DNA of 64,000 nucleotides, from assembly GCF_947179165.1 (NCBI RefSeq), contig NC_077243.1, positions 6,566,001 to 6,630,000 on the forward strand, read 5' to 3'. A program made the translations under genes and the position numbers. The first letter of the stretch is position 1. Each line of letters begins with the position of its first letter. This document shows positions 34,740-46,238 of the stretch, piece by piece. Source of the DNA: Solanum dulcamara. Its lineage: Eukaryota; Streptophyta; Magnoliopsida; Solanales; Solanaceae. The notes below the pieces were generated by a model. The model ran no database searches and was not told the DNA's origin. It saw nothing but the letters and a program-made list of their open reading frames with translations.

Positions 34740-35071
34740 TTAAACAAGAGATAGATTTGGATGAGCTTCTACATTTGTGATATGATACTCTTTATCAGTA
34801 TCTGGCGGTCCATAACAATCACAAACTTCTCCCCAATCACAAAAAGGAGTGCAACCATCACGCCGCATGTGTTCACAATCTTCATCCTTAGAACATTCAT
34901 TTGGATAAGCTTCTGCTTTAAAACAAAGAAGATCTGTATATAAATATATTAGTCATTTTAGCCATGATCTATAAGAAAATTAAAGAGATAATTAATGCAA
35001 GAGAATTACAAACCTATTGCAATAATAAATAGTGTCATGATATAAATCAACTTCATACTTGCCTTTTCCAT
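34740..35071 (-). CDS. Small secreted cysteine-rich peptide (defensin-like/NCR-like), 77 aa
   Basis: Two exons, 35071-35014 and 34915-34740, give 234 nt and 77 aa. The GT-AG intron of about 98 bp splits a codon at the end of the signal peptide, the usual layout of plant cysteine-rich peptide genes. Residues 1-20 (MEKASMKLIYIMTLFIIAIA) are a hydrophobic signal peptide. The mature part starts near EAYPNEC and has six cysteines spaced C-x5-C-x7-C-x3-C-x5-C-x-C, then an acidic, His-containing tail without cysteine. The spacing recalls nodulin-type (NCR) and defensin-like peptides, but no specific family is claimed. It is probably secreted, with a role in defence, pollen or signalling possible. 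Its intact frame next to a dead paralogue suggests it is the retained copy. Upstream flanks of both copies are similar (MKLIYxMTLFIIAI block and TTTATGAGAAA(C/T)TACCGTTATATT). Confidence 0.78.
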
Positions 35072-35520
35072 ACCTAGAATGCTTATTTTTTCCTCTTTTC
35101 ACTATATAAAATTTTACACACTTTTATATATTGTCTAGAAAATAACCTCATTTATGAGAAATTACCGTTATATTTTGAGGAAAAAACTTGCTAGTCAATG
35201 CTCCTTTTACTATTCCAAATTAATGTATTAACTCCCTTTTGAATTTATGAGGCTTTACATAGTGAAGTAACGTTTTATCTTAAATCTTTCACGAAAAATT
35301 AGAATATAATTAGTTCTCTAATTATGAGAAAATAGAAGCGGTTGTTACTATCTAGTTCTAGTCTTAAATACTAATCCCCATTTTATTATAGTTTACAATA
35401 ATTGTTTTATTTTTGTCCGAATTAAGTAGATATGTGGTGTGCATTAAAATAGCATGAACGTGGTAAGTTTGTATTCCACTAGAACTGAGTGTGGCCATAA
35501 TTTTAGGATGAGAAAATCAA

Positions 35521-36220
35521 TTCATTCAACAAATAGATGAAGAATTTATGTGATAAGGAACTTCACTTTACAGCCTTTAATTAAAATGTTGTTGGTTAAT
35601 TAAAAAAATAAAAAATAAATAGAGTTTTTGTGGTTTGTGCTTATGAACTTTCCAATGTCATATTTAAAATAAAAAAATAGATATTTTTATCACATATAGT
35701 TGAAAAACAACTATTAATTATCTTGAAATATTAATTTTTAAAAGTAAAAATTCAAGATACTATCATCAAATTTCACTTGTAAAAAATAATTTATCCCAAA
35801 TAAAGATTGTTTTTTCAATTATATAACTGAAAAGTGGTTAGTTCACGCTATCACTATTAAAATGCATGTGTGAAAACGCCCTTCATTTCTGGGTTCCCAG
35901 TAAATTTGTTACTGCTAATGTGTGCTTTGAGCTTAGTGTCGTTCTTAATTCAGGTAAAAATATTACATTAATAGTTGATCCAAAATAGATCTTCAATTTG
36001 ACACAAAGCCACAAAGACAATCAAGTTAGGAGTAAATGTCAAACCATCACTAAAATTAATTACGAAATTTGTTGTTAATTCATCGCAACATAGTTTATAA
36101 ATAATAAAAATAATAATAAATTTTGCTATTTGATTACAGAATTTTATCCCTCGTTAAATTTTTTTAAAATAGTGGTCACAATTCATGTAGCACATCCAAT
36201 ATCCATATGTGTAGCACGGG
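35521..36220. other. Left flank of the copia element
   Basis: AT-rich intergenic DNA with nothing recognised. Confidence 0.4.
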
Positions 36221-36708
36221 TGTTGTGATTTGTCTCTTTCAGAGATATGATACACAGGTAAGAATAAGAAGATGAAGTGAAGAAGATGAAAGGGTAGCTG
36301 AAGACTGAAGAGGTTCAGATCACTTCGTACATATCGAAGTGTCTAGAACCTCTCAGATATTTCTCTATGTTGGGGCAAGTTTGGGCTTGGCAAGAGTTGG
36401 GCCTATATTTTGGGTTTTCATATTTGGATTTCAGTTTGAGTTGGGCTGACAGAAAAGGTTGTGTGGATAGTAGATGAAGGCCCAATGGTTATATGACTTG
36501 TACATAATGTTTATTTTATTTGTGTATTTGTAAATTCAGTATTTATTTTAATTTTTAGGTTGTTAGGAGGTTACAACAGAAATTGGGACACTTGTCCATT
36601 CTGTTATAAAATTAGATTCCATACAATGTATATAAATGCTAGAGTAGTTTGTAAAAGAGGTCAGCAGAAAATAGAAGAAAATTTCACAAATTCTTCATTA
36701 TTTCATCA
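36221..36708 (+). repeat. Copia 5' LTR, 488 bp
   Basis: Starts TGTTGTGATTTGTC and ends TTATTTCATCA (TG...CA). A TATA-like TATATAAATGC lies near 36629, before the presumed R region. Confidence 0.97.
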
Positions 36709-36720
36709 TGGTATCAGAGC
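36709..36720 (+). other. Primer-binding site (initiator tRNA-Met)
   Basis: TGGTATCAGAGC follows the 5' LTR directly. It is the standard plant copia sequence complementary to the 3' end of initiator tRNA-Met. Confidence 0.95.
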
Positions 36721-36780
36721 AGGTCTGATTTTAATATTCTGCTGTCAATCATTTTTTGTAATTTCATAAACTAATTTACA

Positions 36781-39700
36781 ATGCCTAGAGATAGTTCTTC
36801 TTCTGATGAAAGGAATGAAGGATCCACTACAACTAATGTTGTGGATTCATCTCATCCTTACTACATACACCCATCAGATTATCCAGGGATGAATTTGGTG
36901 GGTGCTCTCTTTGATGGTAGAAGCTATGGAGGATGGAGAAGGGCTGTCATCATAGCCCTTTCAGCTAAGAACAAGTTAGGATTCATTGATGGATCCCTAA
37001 CTGTTCCAGCTGTTGATCTTATGCTCCAGAAAGCTTGGGAAAGATGCAACAATATGGTACTCTCTTGGTTGCTGAACTCTTTATCAAAAGAGATTGCTGA
37101 AAGTGTGTTGTACTCCCACAGTGCACAGTTACTCTGGTCTGACCTGGAAGATAGATTTGGTCAGGCAAATGGGGCAAAATTATTTCAACTTCAAAAGGAA
37201 TTAAATGCACTGACACAAGGAAACCTTAGCATTTCTACTTATTTCACAAAAATGAAAAGTCTATGGGATGAACTAGATGCAATGAATACTTTTTCAGCAT
37301 GTGTATGTGAGTGTAAGTGTGGTGCAAAAGAGAAGACTGTGAAGGCACATCAGGATGAGAGACTCTTGCAATTTTTGATGGGGCTGAATGAGACTTTCAT
37401 AGGAGTAAGGAGTAATATTTTGTTGTCTTCACCACTTCCTACTATTGGGCAAGCTTACTCTTTGGTAATTCAAGATGAAAAACAAAGAGAAATTCATGCA
37501 ACCCCTAATTACCCAGGGGAATCATCCTCTTTTATGGCAGCTAACCAACATCCCAGGAGGTTTAATGATCATAAGAATCAAAAACTTGCATATGACACTA
37601 AGAAAACCACAGTTTACTGCAACTACTGCAAGAAACCAGGACACACTATTGACAAATGTTACAAGATTCATGGTTTTCCAGCTGATTTCAAATTTACAAA
37701 GCAAAGAAGGTTTCAAAATAATATTCAATCTAACAATGCAATCAGTTCAGCAGATGATTCACAACAATCAGGAGGAAACAGTGAGGCAAAGTTTTTGAAT
37801 CAAGACAATATTTCTCAGCTTTTGCAACTTTTGGAACAAGTGAAAATGAACCAGCAAGCTGCAGGTTCCACTGAAAATGCTGCAAATCTAACTTGTGCTG
37901 GTATGACTAAGTTTTTTAACTCCAATGCCTGCATATTCAATGTTGATAATAGATCTTGGATAATAGATAGTGGAGCAACTGAGCATATGACTTTTAACAG
38001 AAGTTTGTTCACTAATTTGAAAGCAATTTCTGAGCCTATTGTGGTAAATCTTCCAAATTCTCAAAGGGTCAAAGTAACCTATTCAGGATCTGTCTGCCTT
38101 TCCTCTAAATTTATTCTACATGATGTACTCTATATACCCTCTTTCAGGTTTAATCTGCTGTCTGCACATAAATTGTGCAAACAACTCAGAAAATTTCTTC
38201 TTTTCACACCTAGTGCCTGTTTTCTTTTGCAGGACCTTTCACTGAGGAACCCTCAGGTGTTTGGTAGAGAACAAGGAGGACTCTACATCTTAAAGCCCAA
38301 TCAGCCAGCAATTTCTAGTAGCTTTCCTAAGGCTGTTTCTAGTTGCTTGTCTAGTTCTAGTTTTAACTTACCTAAGGATCAGTCCATTTGTATTTCCAAT
38401 TCAGTGTCTGTGTTTTCTGTTTTTTCTAGTGTTTTTGATCCAAGTGTAAAAGAGAAACTGTGGCATTACAGGCTGGGTCACCTTCCTTTGAGTAATATGA
38501 AAAATATTGTTCCAATTTCTCCTTGTTCTAAATTTACTTCGCCTTGTATTATCTGTCCTATGGCTAGACAAACCAGGCAACCTTTTCCTTTAAGCACAAT
38601 CACATCCAAATCTGCTTTTGACTTGATACACATAGACACTTGGGGACCATACAAAACTCCTACTCATGATGGTTTTAAATATTTTATCACTATTGTAGAT
38701 GACTTTACAAGAGCTACTTGGACTCATTTGTTAAGCACAAAGTCAAATGCATTTTCAATATTGCAATCCTTTTTAAGCATGGTGGAAAGGCAGTTCCATT
38801 CTCATGTAAAGATAATAAGATCAGACAATGCTTTTGAATTAGGAAGTGGCAAAATCCAATCAGATTTTCTATCCTCTAAAGGTATTATACACCAAACCAC
38901 ATGTGTTTCTTCCCCACAACAAAATGGAGTAGTGGAGAGGAAACACAAGCATCTTCTTGAAACCTCCAGGGCTTTACTGTTTCAATCTCACTTACCTATC
39001 ACCTACTGGGGAGAATGTGTTTTAACAGCCACTTATCTTATCAACAGATTTCCCTCTAAAGTTTTACACTATAAAACACCTTATGAACTTTTATTTAACA
39101 CAAAGCCATTGTATTCTCATCTAAAGTGTTTTGGTTGCTTGTGTTTTGTGTCTACTCTACCAAATCATAGATCGAAATTTGATCCAAGGGCTCTGCCATG
39201 TGTATTTATAGGATACCCCTTCAATAAAAAAGGATACAAGGTGATGAATCTTAAGACTATGCAAATTTCAGTGTCTAGAAATGTTGTTTTTCATGAGGAA
39301 TTTTATCCTTTCTCCTCTCCTACTCCCCACCATCCTCCAAATCTATTTTATCATGAGAATCCAGAACCTACTTCATCTGATATCTTTATGTCTCCAGATC
39401 CTGCTACTACTGCTGATGATTGCAATGTCACTACAGATCTTATATCCCCTCTTACTAATCCTATCACTAGTCCTACCTCTTCTGTTATCTCTCACTCTCC
39501 TATTCCTAATTCTACTGAACCTCTCGTTGAAACCATAGTTAGACAGTCCTCTAGGATTCCAAAAACTCCTTCCTATCTCAAGGATTACATATGCAATGCT
39601 ATCACACACACAGACATGACTTCCAGTAATTTCTTTTGTCCAGTTAATGTTGCATGTTTTTCTTTTAGTCACTTATCTTCTGTTAATCAAGACATGCTTA

Positions 39701-40084
39701 AATCTATATCTACTATCCAAGAACCTATTAGCTATGCACAGGATTCTTATCATCCTGGTTGGCAAGAAGCTATGAACAAGGAAATTGAAGCTTTACAGTT
39801 AAATCATACCTGGGATGTTGTTGTTCTGCCTACCGGAAAGAAAGCCTTACCCTGCAAATGGGTTTACAAGGTCAAACAGCATTCAGATGGGAGCATTGAA
39901 AGACTTAAAGCTAGATTGGTGATTAGAGGAGATATTCAACGAGAAGGTGTGGATTATAATGAGACCTTTTCACCTGTGGTAAAATGACGACAATAAGGTG
40001 TATTTTGGCTTTGGCAATTAAGAAAAGATGGGGTCTTTTTCAACTAGATGTCAACAATGCCTTCTTACATGGGGATTTGGATGA
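36781..40084 (+). pseudogene. Copia gag-pol polyprotein, 5' part (frameshifted)
   Basis: An open frame of 1,068 codons (36781-39987). It begins with a copia Gag domain ([17 protein letters not shown], then YGGWRRAV). A zinc knuckle [14 protein letters not shown] lies near residue 280, and the protease motif [12 protein letters not shown] near 395. The integrase HHCC region (H-x4-H in WHYRLGH, then C-x2-C in CIICPM) is near 560-595. The catalytic Asp/Asp/Glu are in [15 protein letters not shown] and GVVERKHK. Reverse transcriptase starts near residue 1020 ([20 protein letters not shown]). At the A-run 39981-39984 the frame ends in TGA, while the RT sequence continues in another frame ([16 protein letters not shown]...FLHGDLDEE) up to the nested LTR. 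The break looks like a one-base deletion. Confidence 0.95.
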
Positions 40085-40089
40085 GGAAG

Positions 40090-42670
40090 TGTCACGACCC
40101 AGCCCTGTAGGCCATGACGGGTGCCCGTACTGGACACACACGTGTACCCCTACCAACTATACATAACCCGTCTCCTGTTTATACTCAAAATACATCAATA
40201 TGTAAGAAACATACAAGCCGACGAGGCTATAGTAATGTATAGGGTTGTTCCATAACATACATATACGCGAGCCGACAAGGCCGCCACAACACAGGGAACG
40301 CTCCAAACCATACGTCATATCGGTACAGCTGCACATACACACATATACGACTCATATACAACCCATATACAACTCATATACAACTCACGTACACCCACAA
40401 CCCACATACGTACAACCCACATCCGTATCCACAGACCTCTAAGAGTAAGAAATAGTAACATAGGGCGGGATAGGGCCCCCGCCGTACCCGTGAGCAAAAT
40501 AAGTATATATAATAAGGTTTAGTACCCAAAATCAGGCTCCAGCACGATGGAGCACTTCTGGACCGCTGAGTGGGACTCCTATGCTGGTGGATCCTCAAAC
40601 TGTGTACCTGTACCTGCGGGCATGAACGCAGCCCCCCGAATAAAGGGGGTCAGTACGATATATGTACTGAGTATGTAAAACATAACATATGTGGAACATA
40701 TCTGAAACAGAGAAGCAGGGAGTAAAATATCATACAAGGAACCTGTACTTGAATCCTAGGAATCGTAATCATGCATGCTGAAATTATACAATATAGCCGG
40801 CCCTTTCAGGGAACCGGTGAAGCATACCTGTAGGACCATCATAGGTCCGGCGCCATCACCACCCTATTCAATCCCATCATCATATATATACATACGTACC
40901 CGGCCCTCTAGTGAGGGACTCGGTGAACAATGCAGTGAGATTAAGCACGAATCTGTACCCGGCCCGGGACTCGGAGAAAGATGTGTTACAGTACACACGA
41001 GTTGAGTAGTGAGCAACTATATGCAGTTTAAATCATTATCGGGGACTCGACCGTATAAGAAAATTAAGCTATCGCCTGAGAACCCGAGTAGTAGTGTAGT
41101 TATCTCGAGTGTCCTTTAAATGCCATTATGGGAAGTATCAGTTGTACTATCGGGGACCCTAGACACGTACTAAAGTAAGACCGAATCGCTTATGGGATCC
41201 GAAACACTTGTTATCATATAATCTTTAAGACTTGAGGCATGTACATTTGTTACCTTTTTAACATACAAAGGTTTCCAGGGAAACAGTTCACTACCATAGG
41301 AGTTCGATATTCACAAGTACATAAGAAATGCTTAAGAATGGAATCACCCTGGAGCTTGTATCATATTTAACTTACGACTAAGACATGCCAAAAAGGAAAG
41401 AAAGAATAAGCTTTACATACCTTTTACGAGTGTTCATAAAACTCCTTTTCTCGTTCGCCTTCTAGACTAGTTCCTTAATTAGTTAGGGAGTTAACGAAAA
41501 TCGGACAGCACCTCCCCTATAATGTGCCCTATCCGAATTTCCAACCATGTCCCTAATACCTACAGCCAACCAACAACATAACCAGCAGTTCATACACATA
41601 TAAAACCTAGCAACATTATACAACACACTTCGAAACGACTCGCTCGAAACTACGGTACCAAAATAGGGTCTCTAGTTTCTATTTCGCAAAACCTTTAATT
41701 GTATGAAGCGGGGTTCATGTGGCTGCAACCAGCAGCTCCCCCACCCTTTTTAGAACACATTTAGGCCCTGTAATACACACCACACAACCAGCAGCCGCCT
41801 CCAAACGCACAACACCTCACTTCGACTATAATTTAACTACGATGACTTTAATTTAGCTTGTTTCTTTCGTTGAGCATTCCTACGATTTTTCTTATACTTT
41901 CAGCAGTATACAAGGTACATAATACACTCTACAACAACCCCGTAAAGTCCAAATTTAAAGGAGAAATCTTACCTTATCCAAAATTGGCCAAAACTAGCCA
42001 AAATTGTGCCTCGGAACTTCTCTAGCGCGATTTAAACGCCGTGGTTGCTTGCTATCTGTTGAACCTTGATCCCCTTGATTAACTACACGGAGCTACCCTT
42101 ATACCCCTGCTCTATCTCGCCGAAATTACTCCTCACGCCACCTTGAACTCTTATTAACGCAACTCTTAGATAGCCGCTATCTGAGAAGCTATTTATGCTT
42201 AACGTAACTTAGATTGGACAAGTATATATCTTAGGGTCTTATTGAAAAAACATGAAAATTTCTTGGAGAGAACTACTGATTCATCAATAATATATGTGAT
42301 GAAAATGATTTCCAATACTAAGGCTCACATATATATGTATAAAGGCTACTGGCGGTGGGTTTTACTATAATTAAAGTAGATAAAGAGACAAACTATCTAC
42401 TAAGCCTACATTTATTCAACAACTCTATTATGCTAGCTTGTTAATTATATATTACAACATAATCACATGGGTGCACGTGGAAAGTGAGAATATATCATCA
42501 TATGCATGACAGAAGGATAACTTCTACACATACTACAAATGGACATTCTTTTTGGATAACTATTAATTAATATAATTAGAATCTCTCCACATAGATAGAA
42601 TTCACATGTCTCTATTAAAATATCTAAAATTTATATATATAAAAATAACTTATAAGTGCGGGGTGTAACA
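40090..42670. mobile_element. Nested solo LTR, 2,581 bp
   Basis: Begins TGTCACGACCC and ends GGGGTGTAACA, with a perfect 5-bp target duplication GGAAG (40085-40089 and 42671-42675). No coding domain, primer-binding site or internal region is seen, so it is a solo LTR or a non-autonomous unit of one LTR. It holds short tandem runs of CATATACAACTCA-like units (about 40340-40420) and several copies of CCCGGCCC...GGGACTCGG. It splits the copia RT domain exactly between the codons for DEE and VYMKFPPG. It must be younger than the copia insertion. Confidence 0.95.
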
Positions 42671-42675
42671 GGAAG

Positions 42676-43838
42676 TCTACATGAAGTTTCCACCAGGTAT
42701 CTCACCTCCTTCTCCTAACCATGTCTGTTTGCTGAAAAAATCCATTTATGGACTTAAACAGGCTTCCAGACAGTGGTATTCAAAGCTAACCTCTGCTCTC
42801 AGTTTCAAAGGATTCAAACATTCTTTAAATGACTATTCTCTGTTTGTAAAGAAGGAAGGTGATTTCATTTCTATTGTTGCGGTTTATGTGGATGACATTA
42901 TCATGACTGGGAACAATCCAGCCGAATTACATTCCCTTAAGATGTTTCTGGATACGGAGTTCCGGATCAAAGATTTGGGAAATTTGCATTTTTTTCTTGG
43001 TATGGAAGTTGTTCGAGAATCTCATGGTCTTGTTCTATCTCAAAGGAAGTTTACTTTTGATCTACTCCACGAGTTTGATTCATTAAATCTTCAACCTGTC
43101 TCTGCTCCTTTGGACTCTACCGTCAAGTTACAAGCTCACACAGGCACACCTATCACAGATCCCACACTCTATAGGCATTTATTGGGTAAGTTGAATTACC
43201 TTACTCACACCAGGCCTGATTTGTCTTTCACTGTACAGCATTTGAGCCAGTTTATGCAAGATCCTCGTGAACCACATCTTACTGCTGCCTTTCGGGTGTT
43301 ACGCTATCTTTTGAAGGACCCAGGACTTGGTTTGTACATGACTTCTTCCTCCTGCTACAAACTCCTCGCCTTTTGTGACTCTGATTGGGGTACCTGTCCA
43401 GATTCACGCCGATCTGTTAGTGGTTTTTATATTTCGCTTGGTTCTTCACCTATTTCATGGAAATCTAAAAAGCAAGCTTCGATTTCTCTTAGCTCAGCTG
43501 AAGCTGAGTATCGTTCCATGCGACGAGTTGTAGCTGAACTTACCTGGTTAGTCCGCCTATTTGACGATCTGTCTGTTCCGCTTTCCTTGCCTATTCCTTT
43601 ACATTCCGATAGCCTCGCTGCCATCCACATAGCAAAGAACCCTGTTTTTCATGAACGGACGAAGCATGTTGAACTTGACTGTCACTTCGTCCGTCAACAG
43701 TATCTTGCTGGTTTGATTTCCCTCTCTTTTGTCAACTCGAACGCACAGCTTGCCGATCTGTTTACCAAATCGCTCACTGGACCGCTTCATCTTCGATTGT
43801 TAGACAAGTTGGGTGTCTCCTCCTCCCCTCCAACTTGA
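42676..43838 (+). pseudogene. Copia RT-RNase H, 3' part
   Basis: Continues the polyprotein after the nested LTR, open to a TGA at 43836-43838. RT motifs are [14 protein letters not shown] and the catalytic YVDDIIMTG, followed by FFLGMEV. The RNase H domain shows [35 protein letters not shown] and [20 protein letters not shown]. It is intact as a stretch but detached from its start. Confidence 0.95.
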
Positions 43839-43845
43839 GGGGGGG
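43833..43845 (+). other. Polypurine tract
   Basis: TTGAGGGGGGG lies immediately before the 3' LTR, the expected plus-strand priming site. Confidence 0.9.
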
Positions 43846-44333
43846 TGTTGTGATTTGTCTCTTTCAGAGATATGATACACAGGTAAGAATAAGAAGATGA
43901 AGTGAAGAAGATGAAAGGGTAGCTGAAGACTGAAGAGGTTCAGATCACTTCGTACATATCGAAGTGTCTAGAACCTCTCAGATATTTCTCTATGTTGGGG
44001 CAAGTTTGGGCTTGGCAAGAGTTGGGCCTATATTTTGGGTTTTCATATTTGGATTTCAGTTTGAGTTGGGCTGACAGAAAAGGTTGTGTGGATAGTAGAT
44101 GAAGGCCCAATGGTTATATGACTTGTACATAATGTTTATTTTATTTGTGTATTTGTAAATTCAGTATTTATTTTAATTTTTAGGTTGTTAGGAGGTTACA
44201 ACAGAAATTGGGACACTTGTCCATTCTGTTATAAAATTAGATTCCATACAATGTATATAAATGCTAGAGTAGTTTGTAAAAGAGGTCAGCAGAAAATAGA
44301 AGAAAATTTCACAAATTCTTCATTATTTCATCA
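43846..44333 (+). repeat. Copia 3' LTR, 488 bp
   Basis: Same length as the 5' LTR and, reading by eye, the same sequence throughout. Confidence 0.97.
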
Positions 44334-44733
44334 GGCGCCATAAAACTTAGTGTACGTAGTAGCTTTGGTTCCCTACTGCTAATAGGGCATGGATAAAGAA
44401 GATATATTCTGTGAAGAACAAAGTATGGTGGAGCGCTCAAGGCATAATGTATTGAAAAATATATATACCGTATAAAATTAATTGAGAAGTGGGTAAATTA
44501 ATTAAAACATTAGATTATTAAAATAACCAAAACAATTATGGTTTAAACGTTATGGGGAGCTAGGTCCATTACATAAATTATGTTAATATTTATTTGTCTT
44601 ACATAATTATTGGGTCCGCAGAATATCGTTAGGTCTTCGAATCGCCCATGGTTTTGGAACTGCTGGTTTCCCCACGCCTTCTTGTCTCATTGATTCTTCT
44701 GCATATCTCGGGATTCGGATTCTTTTACGAGTA

Positions 44734-44997
44734 TTTCCTCCTTCTCATTTTAATTGTCATGATAATATTTTATATAATTTTTTTAAAAAATATTAATTAA
44801 GAGTGTTATTTGATTAATATATCTCTTATTAATTTTTAATTTATATATCTATTTATGTGTCTCTTAATTCTAAAATAATTAATACTAAGGGCAAAGTTGG
44901 AAAAAAATAATTATTTATCTCTTGATTTTTTAAATTAACAACTATTTTGAGACAACTATTTTTAATAAACATGACAACTAATATGAGACGGAGAGAG
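44734..44997. mobile_element. Stowaway-type MITE
   Basis: The left end TTTCCTCCTTCTCATTTTAATTGTCATG is answered by the inverted right end CATGACAACTAATATGAGACGGAGAGAG. TA duplications lie at 44732-44733 and 44998-44999. Confidence 0.85.
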
Positions 44998-46157
44998 TAA
45001 TATATATATATATATATATATTGCCTACTATAAATTAATACTCTATTTACTGTATTGGGTTTGAAAATGTTGCTGCAGTTTGCACGATAATACAAAAATC
45101 TCTGCTACATCTTACCTAGCATTAATTCAGATCAACCAGCGGTGTCCCTTTTTTATTCAATTTATCTACTTGTAATTGAAGCTTCCTATTTTAAAATTCA
45201 TAGCATATTTTGTTTATATTGTATATCAGGAAAAAGAATCAAAAATATCATTAGTGTATAAAAAAAGGTTCATAAATATTCTCCTATTTAATTATTGATT
45301 TAAAAATATCCCCCACCTATTATTATTATTTTTTTTTTTTGGGGGGGGGGGGGGCTCAAGAATAATTTTCAAACTAACACCCTAAACTTGATGACTTTTC
45401 TCAATTTTTATAAAGTTACATGGTGTTATGATTGGTCACATACAATTTAAAATCAATTTCACCCACTTTAAAAATTCAAATCCGTTGACCCGTTTTAAAC
45501 CCACCCACTGTCTAATTTTAACTTCTTAATTCATCTATTTTTTCATCCCATAATTTAATTAAATCTATCATTTGGAAGTTGTATTTACCAGATTATCAAG
45601 ATGCATAATTAAAATGATTTTAATATATTAATTAGGTTTGTGATGCGTCAATTTGAATGGATTGAACATGTAAATCTATTATTAGGCTATTTTATTCTTC
45701 GGCCTCTTTGTAGTTGAGACCCTGGCCCAATATCTTGGCCAGCCTCTATCCAGATAACTGGCTCATAAGTTATGGATATTCAATTGAATTCATTGTTTTT
45801 AATTATCTATACGAGCAAAAATGTAATAACATAATATAAGATCAATACCATATTTATTTTGAACTCGTTAGACTCTTGATTCATTACCTTTTCGTCGACA
45901 CAACAATGTTCAGTTCCATCTCTTCTGTACTGTTCTGAATTATAGTAGGGATCCTATAAGGTCATGTAGAAACATATTAATGTTTCAATTTGTTCTGCCA
46001 TTTTCACTTCATTAATTACACGTACCATCGATACATAAATATATGTACGAGTAGTCAATATTTTTGAATATCGCAATAAAGAAACCGTCAAAACTCAGAT
46101 GGGTAGGAAATAAGATGTTGGATTAAATAAATATTTTGTATAACCTATAGGCAAATC
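44998..46157. other. Intergenic DNA with simple repeats
   Basis: A (TA)n tract at 45001-45021 and a T-run joined to 14 G (45341-45354). No gene seen. Confidence 0.5.
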
Positions 46158-46231
46158 GGCCCATTAGCTCAGTTGGTTAGAGCGTCGTGCTAATAACGCG
46201 AAGGTCGCAGGTTCGAGACCTGCATGGGCCA
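46158..46231 (+). tRNA. tRNA-Ile (anticodon AAU)
   Basis: 74 nt with a perfect 7-bp acceptor stem (GGCCCAT/ATGGGCC) and A discriminator. The D-arm is GCTC...GAGC, the anticodon stem TCGTG/CGCGA around loop CTAATAA (anticodon AAT at 46192-46194), and the T-arm GCAGG-TTCGAGA-CCTGC. A box (TAGCTCAGTTGG) and B box (GGTTCGAGACC) are intact. CCA is not encoded, as expected for a nuclear gene. Confidence 0.97.
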
Positions 46232-46238
46232 TTTTTTT
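46232..46238 (+). terminator. Pol III terminator
   Basis: Seven T residues directly after the tRNA discriminator base. Confidence 0.9.

Larger units (their letters stand above)
32079..35520. repeat. Diverged direct segmental duplication
   Basis: The segment from about 32079 (AACAAAGTTGAATACTAAGAATC) through the peptide pseudogene and its upstream flank to about 33870 (TTCCACTAGAATTGAGTGTG) recurs at about 34566-35520 (AACAAAGTTGAATATTAAGAATC ... TTCCACTAGAACTGAGTGTG). The first copy is longer because of about 600-800 bp of extra AT- and GA-rich DNA (about 33000-33780), including a C14 run at 33240-33253. This duplication created the two peptide genes. Confidence 0.8.
36221..44333 (+). mobile_element. 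Ty1/copia LTR retrotransposon, young, with a nested solo LTR
   Basis: Full structure: 5' LTR, primer-binding site, gag-protease-integrase-RT-RNase H in copia order, polypurine tract and 3' LTR. Without the nested 2,581-bp LTR and one 5-bp duplicate it is about 5.5 kb. The two LTRs look identical base for base, so insertion was recent, yet the coding region is broken by a one-base frameshift and the nested LTR. The 5 bp on either side (CACGGG before, GGCGCC after) do not match, so no target duplication is visible. Confidence 0.97.
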
